Part shown: positions 18,836 through 31,215 of the stretch, one piece after another
Layout: every line of letters begins with the position of its first letter
Numbering within the stretch: the first letter of the stretch is position 1
Source of the DNA: Cytospora piceicola
Lineage: Eukaryota > Ascomycota > Sordariomycetes > Diaporthales > Cytosporaceae
Length of the DNA: 64,000 nucleotides
NCBI GenBank assembly: GCA_023375675.1
Contig: JALQBC010000011.1
Span: 620,001 to 684,000 of the forward strand
Reading direction: 5' to 3'
Position numbers and translations under genes: made by a program
Notes under the pieces: generated by a model
The model's input: the letters and a program-made list of their open reading frames with translations, nothing else
Databases searched by the model: none
What the model was told of the DNA's origin: nothing

Positions 18836-20160
18836 GTGGGTTATGAGGTCCTTGGTAGATGGGCTCCATCATTGATCTACCGGTAGGATCTGGCTGGGGA
18901 ACACGGCTCGGACTGGGTCGAACGATAGGCAGACTGGCTACGGCAAAACACCTGCTTTGACTCTTTGTGATGGTCTGCAATCTGCTTTTGGTCGGTTTCT
19001 TCCCCGTTCCCAGAGTGTACAGAAATGCTGCATAATTTAAGCAAGGGGAACCGTTCGATTCCTCAATAATGGATGCTGGATGGTAACTGACTTTTATGAC
19101 GGTTCTGCATGAGACCGAAGGTAAAGAAACTAAGACCAAGCCACACAACATGTACGAGCAACCTGAGTACAGAAGAGGATTGGTCATTGTTCCGACCGAG
19201 GAATAAGTGATAGATATTATCTGTACGAAATGACTCAATTTCCATAAAGACAGTCGTACTCCACGGTGGACGCTTCGATCTTGAAACAAGTCAGAGCATT
19301 GTTTTTCTCCAAAGACCAATCCGCTCGAAATAACAGTTCAAGCTTCTTGTTCAAACACTGAGACCACAATACGAAGCCAGTATCATCGCAGGACCGTGCA
19401 GACCATATGATTCGGGTTGGGCCAGGTCGACTTGTGATAAGGACATGCATATGGCAACACATAAATGCATAGGACTTGTGACAGGGGTGCCAGTGTGTCG
19501 AGGTCGGGAAGGTGTTGAGCCTCATGAAATGGTGTTATTCTATTGGCTGACGGGACGGGAGCACGGATCATATCCAGCGGTCCGCTTCGGGAGCTAGACA
19601 TGCACGGACCACAGCGCACCTCCAAATGCCGCACACCACACTGAGGATCATCCCACCAGGCAGACCTTGCATAACACTTTCTAGAAATGAGTTTCAGACA
19701 TCGTGTCAAATCACCGTCCCCGTAGAACTACTTGAATATACATTTTTCAAACTATATACAGCAAAGTAAAGTATTCTGATAAAGCAGTAGAGCTTGAATA
19801 GCTAAAGTCACTAGGTACGCTGTTTAAGAGGTGCAGCAAGAGGTGCACCAAGACTTGCATTCTTAGGTCTCTTAACAAGTACTACACAAAATTTAAGTCA
19901 ACAGAGCTGTTCTTTACAGCCCATAACTCCCCAGATTCCCTAACTAGATATATCGAGTATATAAGTATGCTGCGGGAGTAAAGGAGGCTAGAAAGAGATA
20001 TATATTAGCCTACTAAAGAGTAAATATCTGACCAGAAAATTTTAAAACAGATTGAAAGAAAGCATTTACAGACACTAGGAAGCGCAGTATATACCTGTAA
20101 CAACAGAAGACTGGTAAGAGGTTAGACCAATATATCAAAAAGGAAAAAGAAAAAACAAAT
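18836..20160. other. Accessory spacer grading into AT-rich, RIP-like DNA
   Basis: Minus-strand frames at 19319-18810 and 19709-19383 show no domain and weak coding character. From about 19700 the base composition becomes strongly AT with many TA steps (TATATATTAG, ATATATCGAG) and frequent stops in all frames, as expected of an old element mutated by repeat-induced point mutation. The original element cannot be identified. Confidence 0.45.
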
Positions 20161-20259
20161 CGCTGACGGCAGGGTTTGAACCTACGCCTCCGAAGAGATT
20201 GGATATCCGAAATATTTATATTTCAAGTCCAACGCCTTAGACCGCTCGGCCACATCAGC
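20161..20259 (-). tRNA. tRNA-Ser (anticodon UGA) with 17-nt intron
   Basis: Read on the minus strand it folds as a class II tRNA. The acceptor GCTGATG pairs with CGTCAGC (one T-G wobble) and the discriminator is G. T8 is followed by the D-arm GGCCGAGCGGTCTAAGGC. The anticodon stem TTGGA/TCCAA has loop CTTGAAA and anticodon TGA (20223-20225). A long variable arm (TCTCTTCGGAGG) precedes the T arm GTAGG-TTCAAAC-CCTGC. A 17-nt intron, ATATAAATATTTCGGAT (20205-20221), lies after position 37, the normal place. The mature length of 82 nt fits tRNA-Ser. It is the only tRNA I see in the window and lies in an AT-rich patch. Confidence 0.9.
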
Positions 20260-20260
20260 G

Positions 20261-20830
20261 CTTTATTGTTGTTTACATGACTCAATTTGTAGGTTATATT
20301 CTAAAAAGTTTGATCCAGGTTGGTTCCGTAGAGATTTTGCTCTGCTCCCAGATGTTCGGACCTATTTCAGCACAGTACGGCTCTTAAGTATATATCTTTA
20401 ATCAGCGAAAAGTATTTACTTAATTTAAAGAAAGAGAAGAAGTAAAGGTTTAAAGTTAGAGTTGAAGTATAGCTATTATAATAGTCGAACGTAGGTGGTG
20501 GTAGGCTTATTGGTAAGGCTTCTAACCGTATCCGAGCCCTAACCCTAGTAGCAGCCTCGCTTAGTATTTGCCCTGCAACTATAATAGTTGAAGATATAAC
20601 TAAAAAATAGGATAGAAACATTGAGTTTCTAGAATCTTGGCTAGATTTGAGTGTATAGCGTGGAACTGACTTATAGAGGGGAGGGGGTGTCTTGAAAGGA
20701 ACAGCAGCAAGAAAAGACCCTCTCAACACCGATCCAGATGTCCTATGAACCATCCATCACAGCGGAAGAACCCCACCAAGCAAATCCCGCTCTGCGCCGC
20801 TCTCTTCTAGACTCGAAATCCTGCCATGCT
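20261..20830. other. AT-rich spacer with a telomere-like word
   Basis: AT-rich, stop-dense sequence resembling mutated transposon DNA. A CCCTAACCCTAG word lies near 20537-20548, which on the minus strand reads as a TTAGGG-type telobox and could also belong to an old element. No coding sequence can be supported. Confidence 0.4.
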
Positions 20831-21076
20831 TCAATCCGATTCCTTCACTGAACCCTCCGCCGTGACTATCCTGCGCTGATCTGCTGAGGAAAACAGTGTT
20901 GTTCCCTGGGACAAGGCGTTGATGAGAATAGGAATGGCGTCGTTCTTGAAGTCGTCGGCGTTGCGGATCTTGTCAAGGTCCTCGGCAAATTCTTGGGTGG
21001 CTTGTTGGAGGTAGTATGAGGTAAATGCGGTGGCTACCTCCTTATCGCCCATCTGTTTCACTTTGGAGTCGCTCAT
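20831..21076 (-). CDS. Short Rsa3-like (ribosome assembly protein 3, C-terminal domain) protein
   Basis: 81 aa, single exon. The core YYLQQATQEFAEDLDKIRNA followed by PILINALSQGTTLFSSADQR matches the C-terminal domain of Rsa3, a nucleolar factor in early 60S assembly. Fungal Rsa3 usually has a long acidic and lysine-rich N-terminus before this domain. Here the domain begins about 10 residues after the Met, and the 130 bases upstream look like a leader, not an exon. So this is either a minimal Rsa3 or a second domain-only copy. The gene lies at the edge of the accessory island but is itself intact, with normal base composition. Confidence 0.6.
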   Translation of the reverse strand: MSDSKVKQMGDKEVATAFTSYYLQQATQEFAEDLDKIRNADDFKNDAIPILINALSQGTTLFSSADQRRIVTAEGSVKESD

Positions 21077-23315
21077 ATTATTGTTGATATCGCAGCCTTC
21101 TGTGTTGGGTGAGTTGGTGAGTAGGCGAAGGGGGTTTTGGATTTGAAGCTGATTGGAGTTGTTGCTTTGTGTTTGTACTGAACTGCAGTGGAAATTTTTA
21201 GCGTGGTGAAAGCACTTTGCTCAACTCCAACCCAACCCCTTTTCTGCCGCCCGTCTTCCCATCAACGCTACCGGACCGAACCTAAACACCTACAACTTCC
21301 TTGCAGACCGCGATCACATACAATAGCAACTATCATGTCATTATGAGTTTAGAAAGCAACAATCACTTTTGGCCTTTCTAAACGCATGGTTCTCGACCCC
21401 TTATAGTCAAGGGAGAACCTCCCCTATGCTTACCGCAGGTCGACGTCAAGTGACGGACGCATGCATACATGTATGCTGCCGTTTGCATTTGCTCAAGAAG
21501 TTTTTGCTTTTTATCGACAGTCAACTCTTTGTAGTTATGATACAAACTCTTGTTTCCCCGGCAAGCATGAGGGCATAGTTGACAAGGTCGTGACCACTGA
21601 GGCCGAAGCCAAGAAGTTAGGAGCCAAGAACCCACCCAACGTGAGTTCAGCAATGAGCAAGAAACCCGGAGCACTTCTGACCCGTATTCGCGGATCAGCA
21701 TGACCACAGCGTGGCACATAACCCAGGCACACTACAGCATACTGATGGGCAGTCAGGATGAATTTGCTTGAGAATGTGGATTTCTCGAGCTGTGCAATGG
21801 TGACGGGAGGCCCAGACGTTTGTCACTCCCAAGGGGTAGGACCAACAAAGCCAAAAAGGAACCACATCTGGAGTTTACAAGAATGATTGTCACTCAATTA
21901 GGCTGGTGTTGCCGAATATCAGCACGTCTCGGCTACCTGATAATCTGTTTCACCACCGCTGAAGTGAGTACATAAGTCAAACAAAATAACCATTTGACAA
22001 AGAAAATGCTGGTCACGGAATCTTTGTCTTATCCGCCTCTGAGTTCTCAGCCTCAGCCTCAACTTTCTTCTTACCTCTCCCTCTTTGAAGGAACTATTTA
22101 GGTGGCTTTGCTCTGATATCTACTGTTAACATCACATATATACATCGCTGGAAGTTACCACTAATGGGGCCAAGGTATATATATACATACATATACAGAG
22201 AACGATTGACGTTCTATTTGGATGCTCTAGCTAGGGCCTACTAGAAAGTGCCAGCTCTCCTAACTCACTTAGCCTGTCAGGTGGGATCAACCCACATTTT
22301 GTGTTGATTGCGTACAATTTCAACCATTTGCCCGGTATACCTACCTGGATACCTACCTAGGTATGTACCTAGGTAATTCTCTAAGAGACACATATGTACT
22401 TGTCTGTCCAAGACCTGAACTTTAATCAATGTAGAGCTACCAAGTACATATGCAGCTGCAGGTAGAGATGGAAGATCAAGGTACCTGCCTAAGTACAGAC
22501 TTGCATTATCAAGAAACTGGGGCTAATAGTAAAGGGTACTGGGTGATGCAGATGTGAATCAAGTTGGCTGATTATCTTTGTTATCCACTGGTAGGACTCA
22601 GGTATTTACCTAGGTAGTCTTCTAGAAGACAGTTGTAAATCGTTTGAAAGGGGTCAATCGGACCCTGGCGCACCTGGCACACCACCTGGCTCAACCCTGT
22701 CAGTGGTGGGGCTACAGTACTGTAGGTACTAGGCCTTCGTCTTAGGTACCGGGTCAATGTGTCAGTGTGTCAGCGTGTCAGTGTGTCAGCGTGTCCGCGT
22801 GTTCGCCCTGGTCCCTGCAACATAACGGCGATGTCACCCGTGGGATTGCAAGGATATGGAGGTCCACTACTGTAAGACACGCTTTCCGGCGCGCGCCCAG
22901 CTTTACCTCACTTTTCGTACCCAACCTTAGCTTGTGCAAACGCCGAGACAACCTTAACCCAAGACCTGCTGCTTCGCTTCTACTTCCTCTACACCAAACC
23001 ACTTGTTCGGGCTCTGAACCCCTTTGCGATTTACTATTTTACATATCTGCACCTTCCTGCCGCGATTGACAGGAATTCTCCTTGTTTTCTGCTTCTCGTT
23101 ACTTCTTCCCTTTCTACTTCTGACGACCTCTGACAAAGGAGCACTTTCGCCTTCGCTAGCTCCTGAGGTCAGCTGTTTGATCCTCATCTCACCACCTTCC
23201 ATCCACCGAGTCTCTCCTGCCATGGACTAGCCCTGCCTGTTCTACCTAAATCTCGCATAAGTGTGGGGGCACCAAAACAGCACTTCTTCGAATCCAACCG
23301 CCAGAAGGGACAGCA
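21077..23315. other. Intergenic region upstream of MSN5
   Basis: About 2.2 kb. Opposing open frames at 21378-21732 overlap on both strands, and neither shows a domain. Palindromic TACCTAGGTA-type words are dense at 22335-22375 and 22600-22620. A GTGTCAGC/GTGTCAGT microsatellite lies at 22756-22800. The last 250 bases are C/T-rich and are probably the MSN5 promoter and leader. Confidence 0.45.
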
Positions 23316-26300
23316 ATGGCGAATCTACAAATGAACGGCGGTTTCGCCTCTGGTGATGCTAACGGGGCAGATATCGTCCCCAAGATCCTCGGCGCCCTCG
23401 ATGTCGTCTATAATCCTCGTTCCGCAAACCAGTCTCGTGTCGAAGCCCAATCTTTCCTCGAAGATGTGAAGTCTCTCAAGGAAGGGCCGTCCCATGGCTT
23501 CACCCTCGCTCTGAACAAGTCGCAATCGCCTATCGTCCGATACTACGGCCTCTCCCTCCTCGAACACTCCATCATACATAAGTGGGCTGACTACGCACCT
23601 GAAGAAGCTGCTTGCTTGAGGGGATGGGTCCTGGAACTGGCCCAACACGTGTCAAGGGATGACCCACAGTATATCAGGAACAAGATCGCGCAGCTATGGG
23701 TCGAAGTCGCAAAGAGGTGCTGGGGAGCAGAGTGGATGGATATGGATGCTATGCTCGTCCAGCTTTGGCAACTGCCCGGCTTCGGTGTCCATAAGGAGCT
23801 TGTCTTGTCTTCATTAGGCTCGCTTTCCGAGGAGATCATCGGTGGGGACGACCCCATTGTCGCGATGCGGGAGAACATCTTGGATAAGGCCGTCGTCGAT
23901 ATCTTTATGCCTGTTTCTGTTATCACGGAAGATTTCCCACACCGCGAACCTGGTGCTCCCGTTCGGTTTGGGCATGAGGGTTGGCTTCAGCGCGCGGTTG
24001 TATTGCTCGGCGAATGCCTCGCCTCTGACATACAGAACAACGAGGAAGTACAATCATGCGCTATCAAGGCACTCCACCTCCTTGCCCTCATCCTGCCTTG
24101 GGCTTTCCCGAAGGCTATCATCGTATCCAGAACCGTTCACTTCCTGTATGAAGGTCTTGTGGCACCTCACGTGGCGGTTCAAAAAGTTCGTGACCCCTCC
24201 GACCTCCAGTGCAACGTCTATCTCTGCTAACCTTCCCTAGGCCTCACTCGAGGCTCTACATGCTCTCTATTCTCGCAGCAACTTTAGCGATGAGCAGTTC
24301 TCGGCTCTCGTTCTGCCAATGTATGACAAGCAGTGCGTCGAGCGGTTTGCGCAGCTGTTTGCATGGTCGGCTGTGGACGCTGAGGATGTTGACGATGACA
24401 AGTATCTGTTCGCGAAGAAGTTCTCCGAAGTAAGTGTAAGGAAGAATCGTGGCTCTCGGAGGATGTGCTAACCTTTGCAGATGATGTCGCATCTGGGCAA
24501 CTACCTGGATCGCAAATTCAGCTTCATTCCGCCCAACTCCGACGTTCAAACATTCCTCGAATTCCTCCTCCAAGTCGTTCGGAGCCAGAGTTTGGTCGTT
24601 TCAATCCCTGTTCTAGTCACCTGGACCAGGTTACTCAACCATCGAGCACTGGGCCCGTCAATAGTGAAGACGCACCTCGTTGGCCCGCTCTTGGAGGTCT
24701 GTAGTTCGCGTTTGGTCCGTTACGAGAACTTGCCCGAAGATACACCTGATCCCACTTTGATGCTTCTCATGGAAGACACGGACACGATCCCAGAGCGACA
24801 TGCATTCCTGGGAAACTATAGGCGATATAGCGCACAGGTGATCGAGAGCATTGTAGAGTTGACGCTCTCGGACGCTTTCAACTACATCCTCGGGCAGACG
24901 GACAACGTGCTGCAGCATCTCTACGACGGGCAGCCACAACTCAGTGCGGCTAATTATATCAAGAACTCAATGGCCTACCTTCGAGTTGATGCCCAGTTCA
25001 CCGTCATAGAATCCGCGCTCAAAGGGTACGTGAGGTCAAGGCCACCAAAAGGCATTAGCCAAGAGCAGGTGGAGGCCCAAAAGGCCCAGCTTGATGGGCA
25101 TCTCGAGGCGTGGTGCAACCGCCTGATCGAGATGAATTTTGAAGATCCCCTTATCCAGAAGCGTGTCCTTCAACTTTTGGTTGCCTTCTCCACCACCGCT
25201 CTGAAGAAGAACACCGGCTTTATGCTCAAGGTTCTCGAGCACATCTTGATGACTTGGCCATCGACGCACCCCGAGCACAGAAATTACAACGAGGCTATTA
25301 AGGATCTCCAGGCAGAAAGTCTTAACGAACTTCAACGTTTGGCCTTCAAGATGCCGGACAACCTCCTTGGGGTCTATGAGCAGCTTGATGCCAAGATAAA
25401 CGAGATGAGCGCATCTGGGACTCTGGACGAGAGGCGGCTGGTTAATTACAAGACGTTTCTTTTCATCATCGTCCACCGCGCCACCAACATTGACCAGGCG
25501 ACTCGCATACAGCGTCTGCAGACATTTGTTGAGCCTGTCAAATCCCAGTGGAGAGACGAGGGCTTGACGCGAGCCCTAGCGAGCTATCAAGGCTTTTGTG
25601 AAATGACAGGACTTGACAAGGCCCAGAGATATCTGGTCAATCGTCGAGTCGATCAGATTAGCGACTGGGGCTCGGTCGAGCTCGATGCCGAAGGGTTGGC
25701 GCTGCAGGCCGAATTAGAAGAGCGGCAACAGGTAAGTGGACACCCGAACATTCTGTAGTTTTCTGGCTCTAACGCACACACTTGCACAGCTCATGCCTCT
25801 CCGTGCCACGAAGTCTTTCCTCAACTACTCCGTTGACAAGATAGAAAAGACTTCTCCGTCCTATGAAGCATCGTGTATCTTATGGCAGGATAGCTTCCCC
25901 TCCATACTTCCACAGCTCCTCCAGTTCTTGACGTGAGTCGGTAACCCCAAAATCGCACTTGCTCCGCTTCTAACTCCATCCCAGTCATGCACATGCTTCT
26001 GCCAACCCGAGTAACTGGGCGTTCCCCGCTGAGATGCAGTCCATTGTTGGCAGAGTGCTCACCGACAGGTTTTGGCAGGCCGGGATCTCGGAGGGCAGCA
26101 AGGACGACTTTTACGCCAGGGTGATCAATAAGAAGAACACGCTCGAGGGCCTGGCATCGTCGATACGCGGCCAGATCCGCTATGTCCGCGAGTTCTGCTA
26201 CTCTATAATATTCTGCATGAGCTGCCTGGAGCAACAGTTCTACGGGTTCCAAGAACTCCCTGGGCCCCTCGCGCATGCTTTGTTTGCAGAGTCATACTCC

Positions 26301-27401
26301 CTCTCTCCCCATCAGCTCATTGCCCTCCTGAATCTGGTCAGATTGCTGGTGGATGTCTGCCCTGTTGAGCTCCGCCCCCACTTTTTGCCTCCGATGCTGG
26401 CTGGTTGCTTTCAGCAGATGGATGCCAAGATCAAGTTGGAATGGGACAAGCTGGATCAAGCACAGACTGTTCAAGCCGCCGCGGATGAGCTGACGGAGGA
26501 GATGAAGGCAGAGAGTGTTCTGCGCCAGCTGACGTATTCTGCAGTCATGATGTTGGCGGACTTTTTAGACCCTGCTAGACTAGGTGAGTTGCCCAACGTT
26601 GTATCCACGCATGACGAAACTGACTGTTCTATAGATGTGACTTCGAAGGACGAGACGCAAACCGAGCAAGAAATGAAGCTAACGCCTCAATATCCTTCGC
26701 TTCGGAAGTTCTGTTTGATGAATTCATCAATCATCGAGCCGCTCTTGGTCTTCATGGCCCATGCTATCCGCATGCATGATGGCAGATGCTGTGGTGTCGT
26801 GCTTCGCGTATTCCGCTCCATCATACCCGAGTTCCGTGGTCTCGATAACAAAAACCAAAAGGTACCACCTTTGGACGCGTCGTCTAAACACGCAACACCA
26901 CCCGACAACTACGCAATTCCTGACGACACCGCGAGGGCTGTTCGAGAGTTCATCTCGACTGACGTCCTCAAAGCATGCATCACGTCCTTGCACGAGCACC
27001 ACTTTGTCGATTTGCAGAGAGAACTCGGCAACGTTATGGCGGCTATCATTGCCAATTACAGCCCTGCCACCCAGACGCCTCGCGAGGTCCTCTCCTCCCT
27101 CGGGAACATAAAGCAGGACGACGTAGATGCCTGCATCTCGAACATCACGCGCGCCTCCACGAATCCCCGCCAACAGCGTGGCCACATCCTCGACCTGCTT
27201 AAGGACCTGAAGGGTGTGAGCATCTCCGAGATGGGCAAGCTTCAGAAGAACTCTGATATGTCGGCCTCGAAGAAGAAGTCGTCAAACCGAAGCAAGATGG
27301 CGCAGGAGTTCATGACGGCCCCACCGCCAAACGGCCGGGAAGGAGTCAAGAGGGACTCTCCGGACCTCACTGGGGTGGCGGGCTTGTTTGATAACCAATG
27401 A
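23316..27401 (+). CDS. MSN5: Karyopherin Msn5 / exportin-5 family
   Basis: Six exons give about 1272 aa: 23316-24185, 24241-24429, 24481-25731, 25790-25932, 25985-26583 and 26635-27401. Introns are 51-58 nt with GT donors and AG acceptors; several show CTAAC/CTGAC branch sites. The N-terminal region with FTLALNKSQSPIVRYYGLSL and LRGWVLELAQHVSRDD is the importin-beta/Xpo1-like start of the Msn5/exportin-5 family. WVEVAKRCWGAEWMDMDAML and later RKFCLMNSSIIEPLLVFMAH are further family motifs. The rest is HEAT-repeat helical, with a Lys/Ser-rich C-terminus. Known role: RanGTP-dependent export of phosphoproteins (for example kinase-regulated transcription factors) and import of RPA in yeast. The fifth intron (51 nt) is frame-neutral and lacks stops, so retention would add 17 residues. 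The length fits the family. Confidence 0.92.
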
Positions 27402-30400
27402 TATGTCGATCAGATCCTGGGTTGTTCTTGACACGAATAGGAGAGAGAAGAGGAAGGGGCGGGGCGGGGGAGGGTGCATTTAATGGGGATCCGTGTTGCT
27501 GATCTCCTGTGTGTTTTCTAGAGAGGGAGCTTTACGGGCGAGGGCGCGGGGGGGCTGATTATACCCCTACATACTTACTTGTCCGACTGTTTCTAGGCTT
27601 TAACCCAGGTGAGGCCTCTTGGTCCCTTGAATTTAGAGCGAGCATTTCCAAGTTTCTTCTCAGCGTTTCTCTCCGATCTCGTGGGCGTGACGTATGTCGA
27701 TGTCGAGCCTTTCTGTATCGCACATCCACCCAACGGCTGTCCTGCACGTTTGCTTTTTCTCCTCATATTGATGCGTTTGACCCTCTCAGCCTCTTCGTTG
27801 CGCCCTGTCCTTTCGCCATAACAGATTGTAGTCCAGGGCCCACACGTCCGTGCTCGTGTAAGCATGGCTCGAACCGGAAGTCAGCCGCAGAAGACAGGGC
27901 AGGCAGAGTGTTGGGGCGATCGTCACTCGTGTTGGCAGCCGCCGCTGTAATGAGGCAGTCTCACAGGCCCCCTGGACAAAATGGATCGAGGGCAAAAGAA
28001 GAAGGAAGAAAGTGAGACCCAAGAACAAAAGAAGAGCAAAGGTCTTACGATGGGAAATGTATCTTCCGCTTGCCTGGCTGGGATTCGCCGTCGGCCGAGC
28101 GAAGGACTGAGACCCTGTTTATGTACAAGGGTGTGGGAAAATGTGTGGGTGGGTATTGTGTATGCTTACGAGCCACAGCGGGTTTTTTTGATGGGACGTC
28201 GGTCAACAGTTTCGATCTGTGGCTCTCTGATTCTGATGCTTTTTGACGACAGTCTTCAACAAATGTACTTATCTATCCCGGACGGACCACCATGCTTCCA
28301 GTAGACCGGTGGACAGACAGACTGACAGACCAACAGACTGACAGGCATGCAGACAGACAAGCGGTGGATGATTAGCCCCGTCAGTGGAAAGCTTACACAG
28401 GAGGCCTAACCTTTTCCACGGATGTCCGACCGGGGCGGCCTTATCAGTGGCCCATTTCTCGACATGGGGATATCCGGAATTTCCGGGCAGCCTTCCGTTC
28501 CAAGATTCGAAGACCGATGAGATGCATGCGAGAGAGCAACACTACCGGGTACCGCACATTACAGTAGTGCAACTTGGTTGCCTACTGGGAATCAATTCAT
28601 GGAACTTTCCATCCTCCGATTCTCCGGTTCGTTTCAGCACGAAACCGGGATACCGGATGAAATGATGTGTTTCTTGCCGCCTACTGCATGGTGCATATGT
28701 ATGGTACAGATGATATACACTACCACCAGTACACTAGAAATATGCCTATATCCCCGCAATATCGTATTCCTTACTACGTCGGCTATCGATCGAGGGATTG
28801 GCTCAACGGTGGACACCTCTACTGAAAGAGGAGGCCCACTCACGAGTGCAGTAGCCAGGGTGGTTGCAGCCGAGATCTCACTCTACATAGCACACCACCT
28901 ACAGGTCGCAGGGAATATAAAGGTTATTTCCTACAAGTTATACCGTTTTGGGAGAAAGGTAACTTCCCAACAGTAATTTGGTGAGAACGCTACTGATCGG
29001 CTTGAACAAACGTCGGTCGCCACCGTTCTGGGATCCGACGGTGATATTCCTCCCATACAACCTTGGAATCTTGGTGAGGAAGACGGAACTACCTAGCCAG
29101 ACCTTGTCAGACCTTGTCAAGCAGACCGTTTCTCGCCATTGGCATTTAACCTTTCTAATGCCTGCGACGTGTACGTTGCTGCTTTTCCAGATCGTTGGAC
29201 TTTATCAGGTGGACTGGCCTGCCAGGCCCTTTTACACCGGTCCTCTTGATGTTTTTCCCTTCTTCGTGAGCCCCTCGCTTAAGTTCGGCCCGCAGACGTG
29301 GCTGGCTGACTACGCTTCCAGGGAATAAACCCCCCACACGCACACAACTCAGTCCTGTCATCGGTCGTAAGTTACATACAGGTCGTGATCTGGGAAATGT
29401 GATGAGTGAGTGTGTAAACGTGGGGCAGTGGGGCAGTGGGGCCGACTGGTGGAGATGGAGGAGTCGAAACACTACTACATACTTAAGTACATACAATAAA
29501 GATATGTACTATATCGGGGCATCTATTGTTCCATTGTTTCCAAAAGAGTGGGAGCATATCACACATACACACATACACACTTACATGCCAGTATGTATCT
29601 AGTTGCAGACAAGGCTCGCCCTCACTACGGCCCCAACCCTTGCCTTCTGGGGCGTCCTTGTAACTGCATAGGCCTGTACGAGTACGAGCTTGTCAGGTTG
29701 TGACATGGGGAGCGGGAAGAGAATATGCTCTCATAGGGGGGCGGCAGCCCTTCTCCCCCCCCTCCCTCCCCTATCGTCTACCTGTCACCTTGAACCTACA
29801 TATGTATCATATGTATATATCTGCTTATATTGTTTCCTACTCGACGCTTTGACTGCTCTGATCCTTGAACCCGCCGGGGGCTACTGTACCATACATATTT
29901 GGGGCTCGAATAAGGTACCACCCGAGCTGTCACAATTCTGTCAACTCAGTCACCATCTTTCTGTCCCGTCGTGACGTTTAATGACACTCCAGAAACCCCA
30001 GCTCAACACCACGGCCAGACGTGTCCCCGCTCAGTGGGCCACGGGTCCCGGAACTCTGATGAGGATGGACCGGCTCGTTTCGTTTCCGATCGATTCATCG
30101 AGTGGAGACCATGTAAAGAGAAGGAGGGGATTTCATCATGGTCGTGTCGTGTTCGACTGGCCAGATGCATTGCATTGCATTGCTGCTTCACGGAAGGACG
30201 GCCTTGTCTCGCCCTGACTGGCTCTATCCATGTCTCTTCCCAGGGGTGCTGGGCCCGCTTCTTCTTCCTATCCTCCATGCTGCCGCCATACGGATCCGTA
30301 CACTGACTCTATGTACTAAACTATCTTGAGATGCCCTCTGCCTTCTCAGCCACCTTTTCAGATCCACTTCTTTCTGGTCTATTGTATAAGACATCCAGTG

Positions 30401-31215
30401 GGTGGCCTCAGGCCCTGACCGTCTTGACGACCCTGGCACCCTACTCTGTGATCCTATACTTCTTTGCTTCTTTGTAATACGTAGGCTTGTCCCTGCGTCT
30501 TGCCTCATCTTTATATACTTCTTTTGAGGCTCGAATTTCTGTATCCTATTATCCTCTTCGATCAGAATTGGATACACACCATCAAGTCCTAATATTTTGA
30601 GGCAAGTCCAGCCGGTGGGCGGGAAAGTCTTCAAAGTTCATCAACCAATCCACATCGTGTCGTTATCGAAAAAACTCCTCCTCCTCCTCTCCAGATAACC
30701 AGGGATACATTAGCGTTCCGGGTCGAAGACCAATAAGTCTGGTCCTCTGCTTGCACAACTACCACCCACACCCTAGTCTCCTTGGGCCCCTACCCTGCAT
30801 TCCTCCAACCTCAAAGACTGCTGCCTGTGCTACCCGGGTCTGAACTGTACTGGAATATCAAGGCTGAGCCCCAGGGTCAAGTTGAGGCTTGTGGACTTTG
30901 GCCTGCCCGTGATACCCTCCTCCCGAGTACGCCCGGTCTTCATCTGTCTGTCCCCAAAACACCACCTGGTCAGCTACTTACTACTCATCAATAGACCACT
31001 ACCGGCATATATCAGGTATCGCTGTGATACAACTCCGGAAAAAGATATAACTACCCTGTCGAGACTATTCACAAGTGAAGTTCTTGGACCCTTTCTGGTA
31101 TTCTGGGCCGCAGCATCTGAATCAACAACACCTATTTCCCAAAAGCAACCGTCAGCCATCTCGGTTTAGAAAAACACCGAGCATACCAATTTCTTGGGAG
31201 GAGCACATTGCCATC
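27402..31215. other. Long intergenic region, nothing recognised
   Basis: About 3.8 kb without a frame showing domain or coding character on either strand. It contains an imperfect CAGA-rich tract at about 28305-28360, several GTACC/TACCTA words, and C/T-rich sequence before the next gene. It presumably holds the MSN5 terminator and a long upstream region of the transcription factor. A non-coding RNA cannot be excluded. Confidence 0.45.

Noticed and set aside
18810..19319. Minus-strand frame of 169 codons
   Set aside because: No domain, overlaps the degraded O-methyltransferase start, and composition is not coding-like.
21378..21732. Overlapping frames on both strands that could be a small gene
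   Set aside because: Neither strand shows a start context, splice structure or recognisable domain, and both look equally good.
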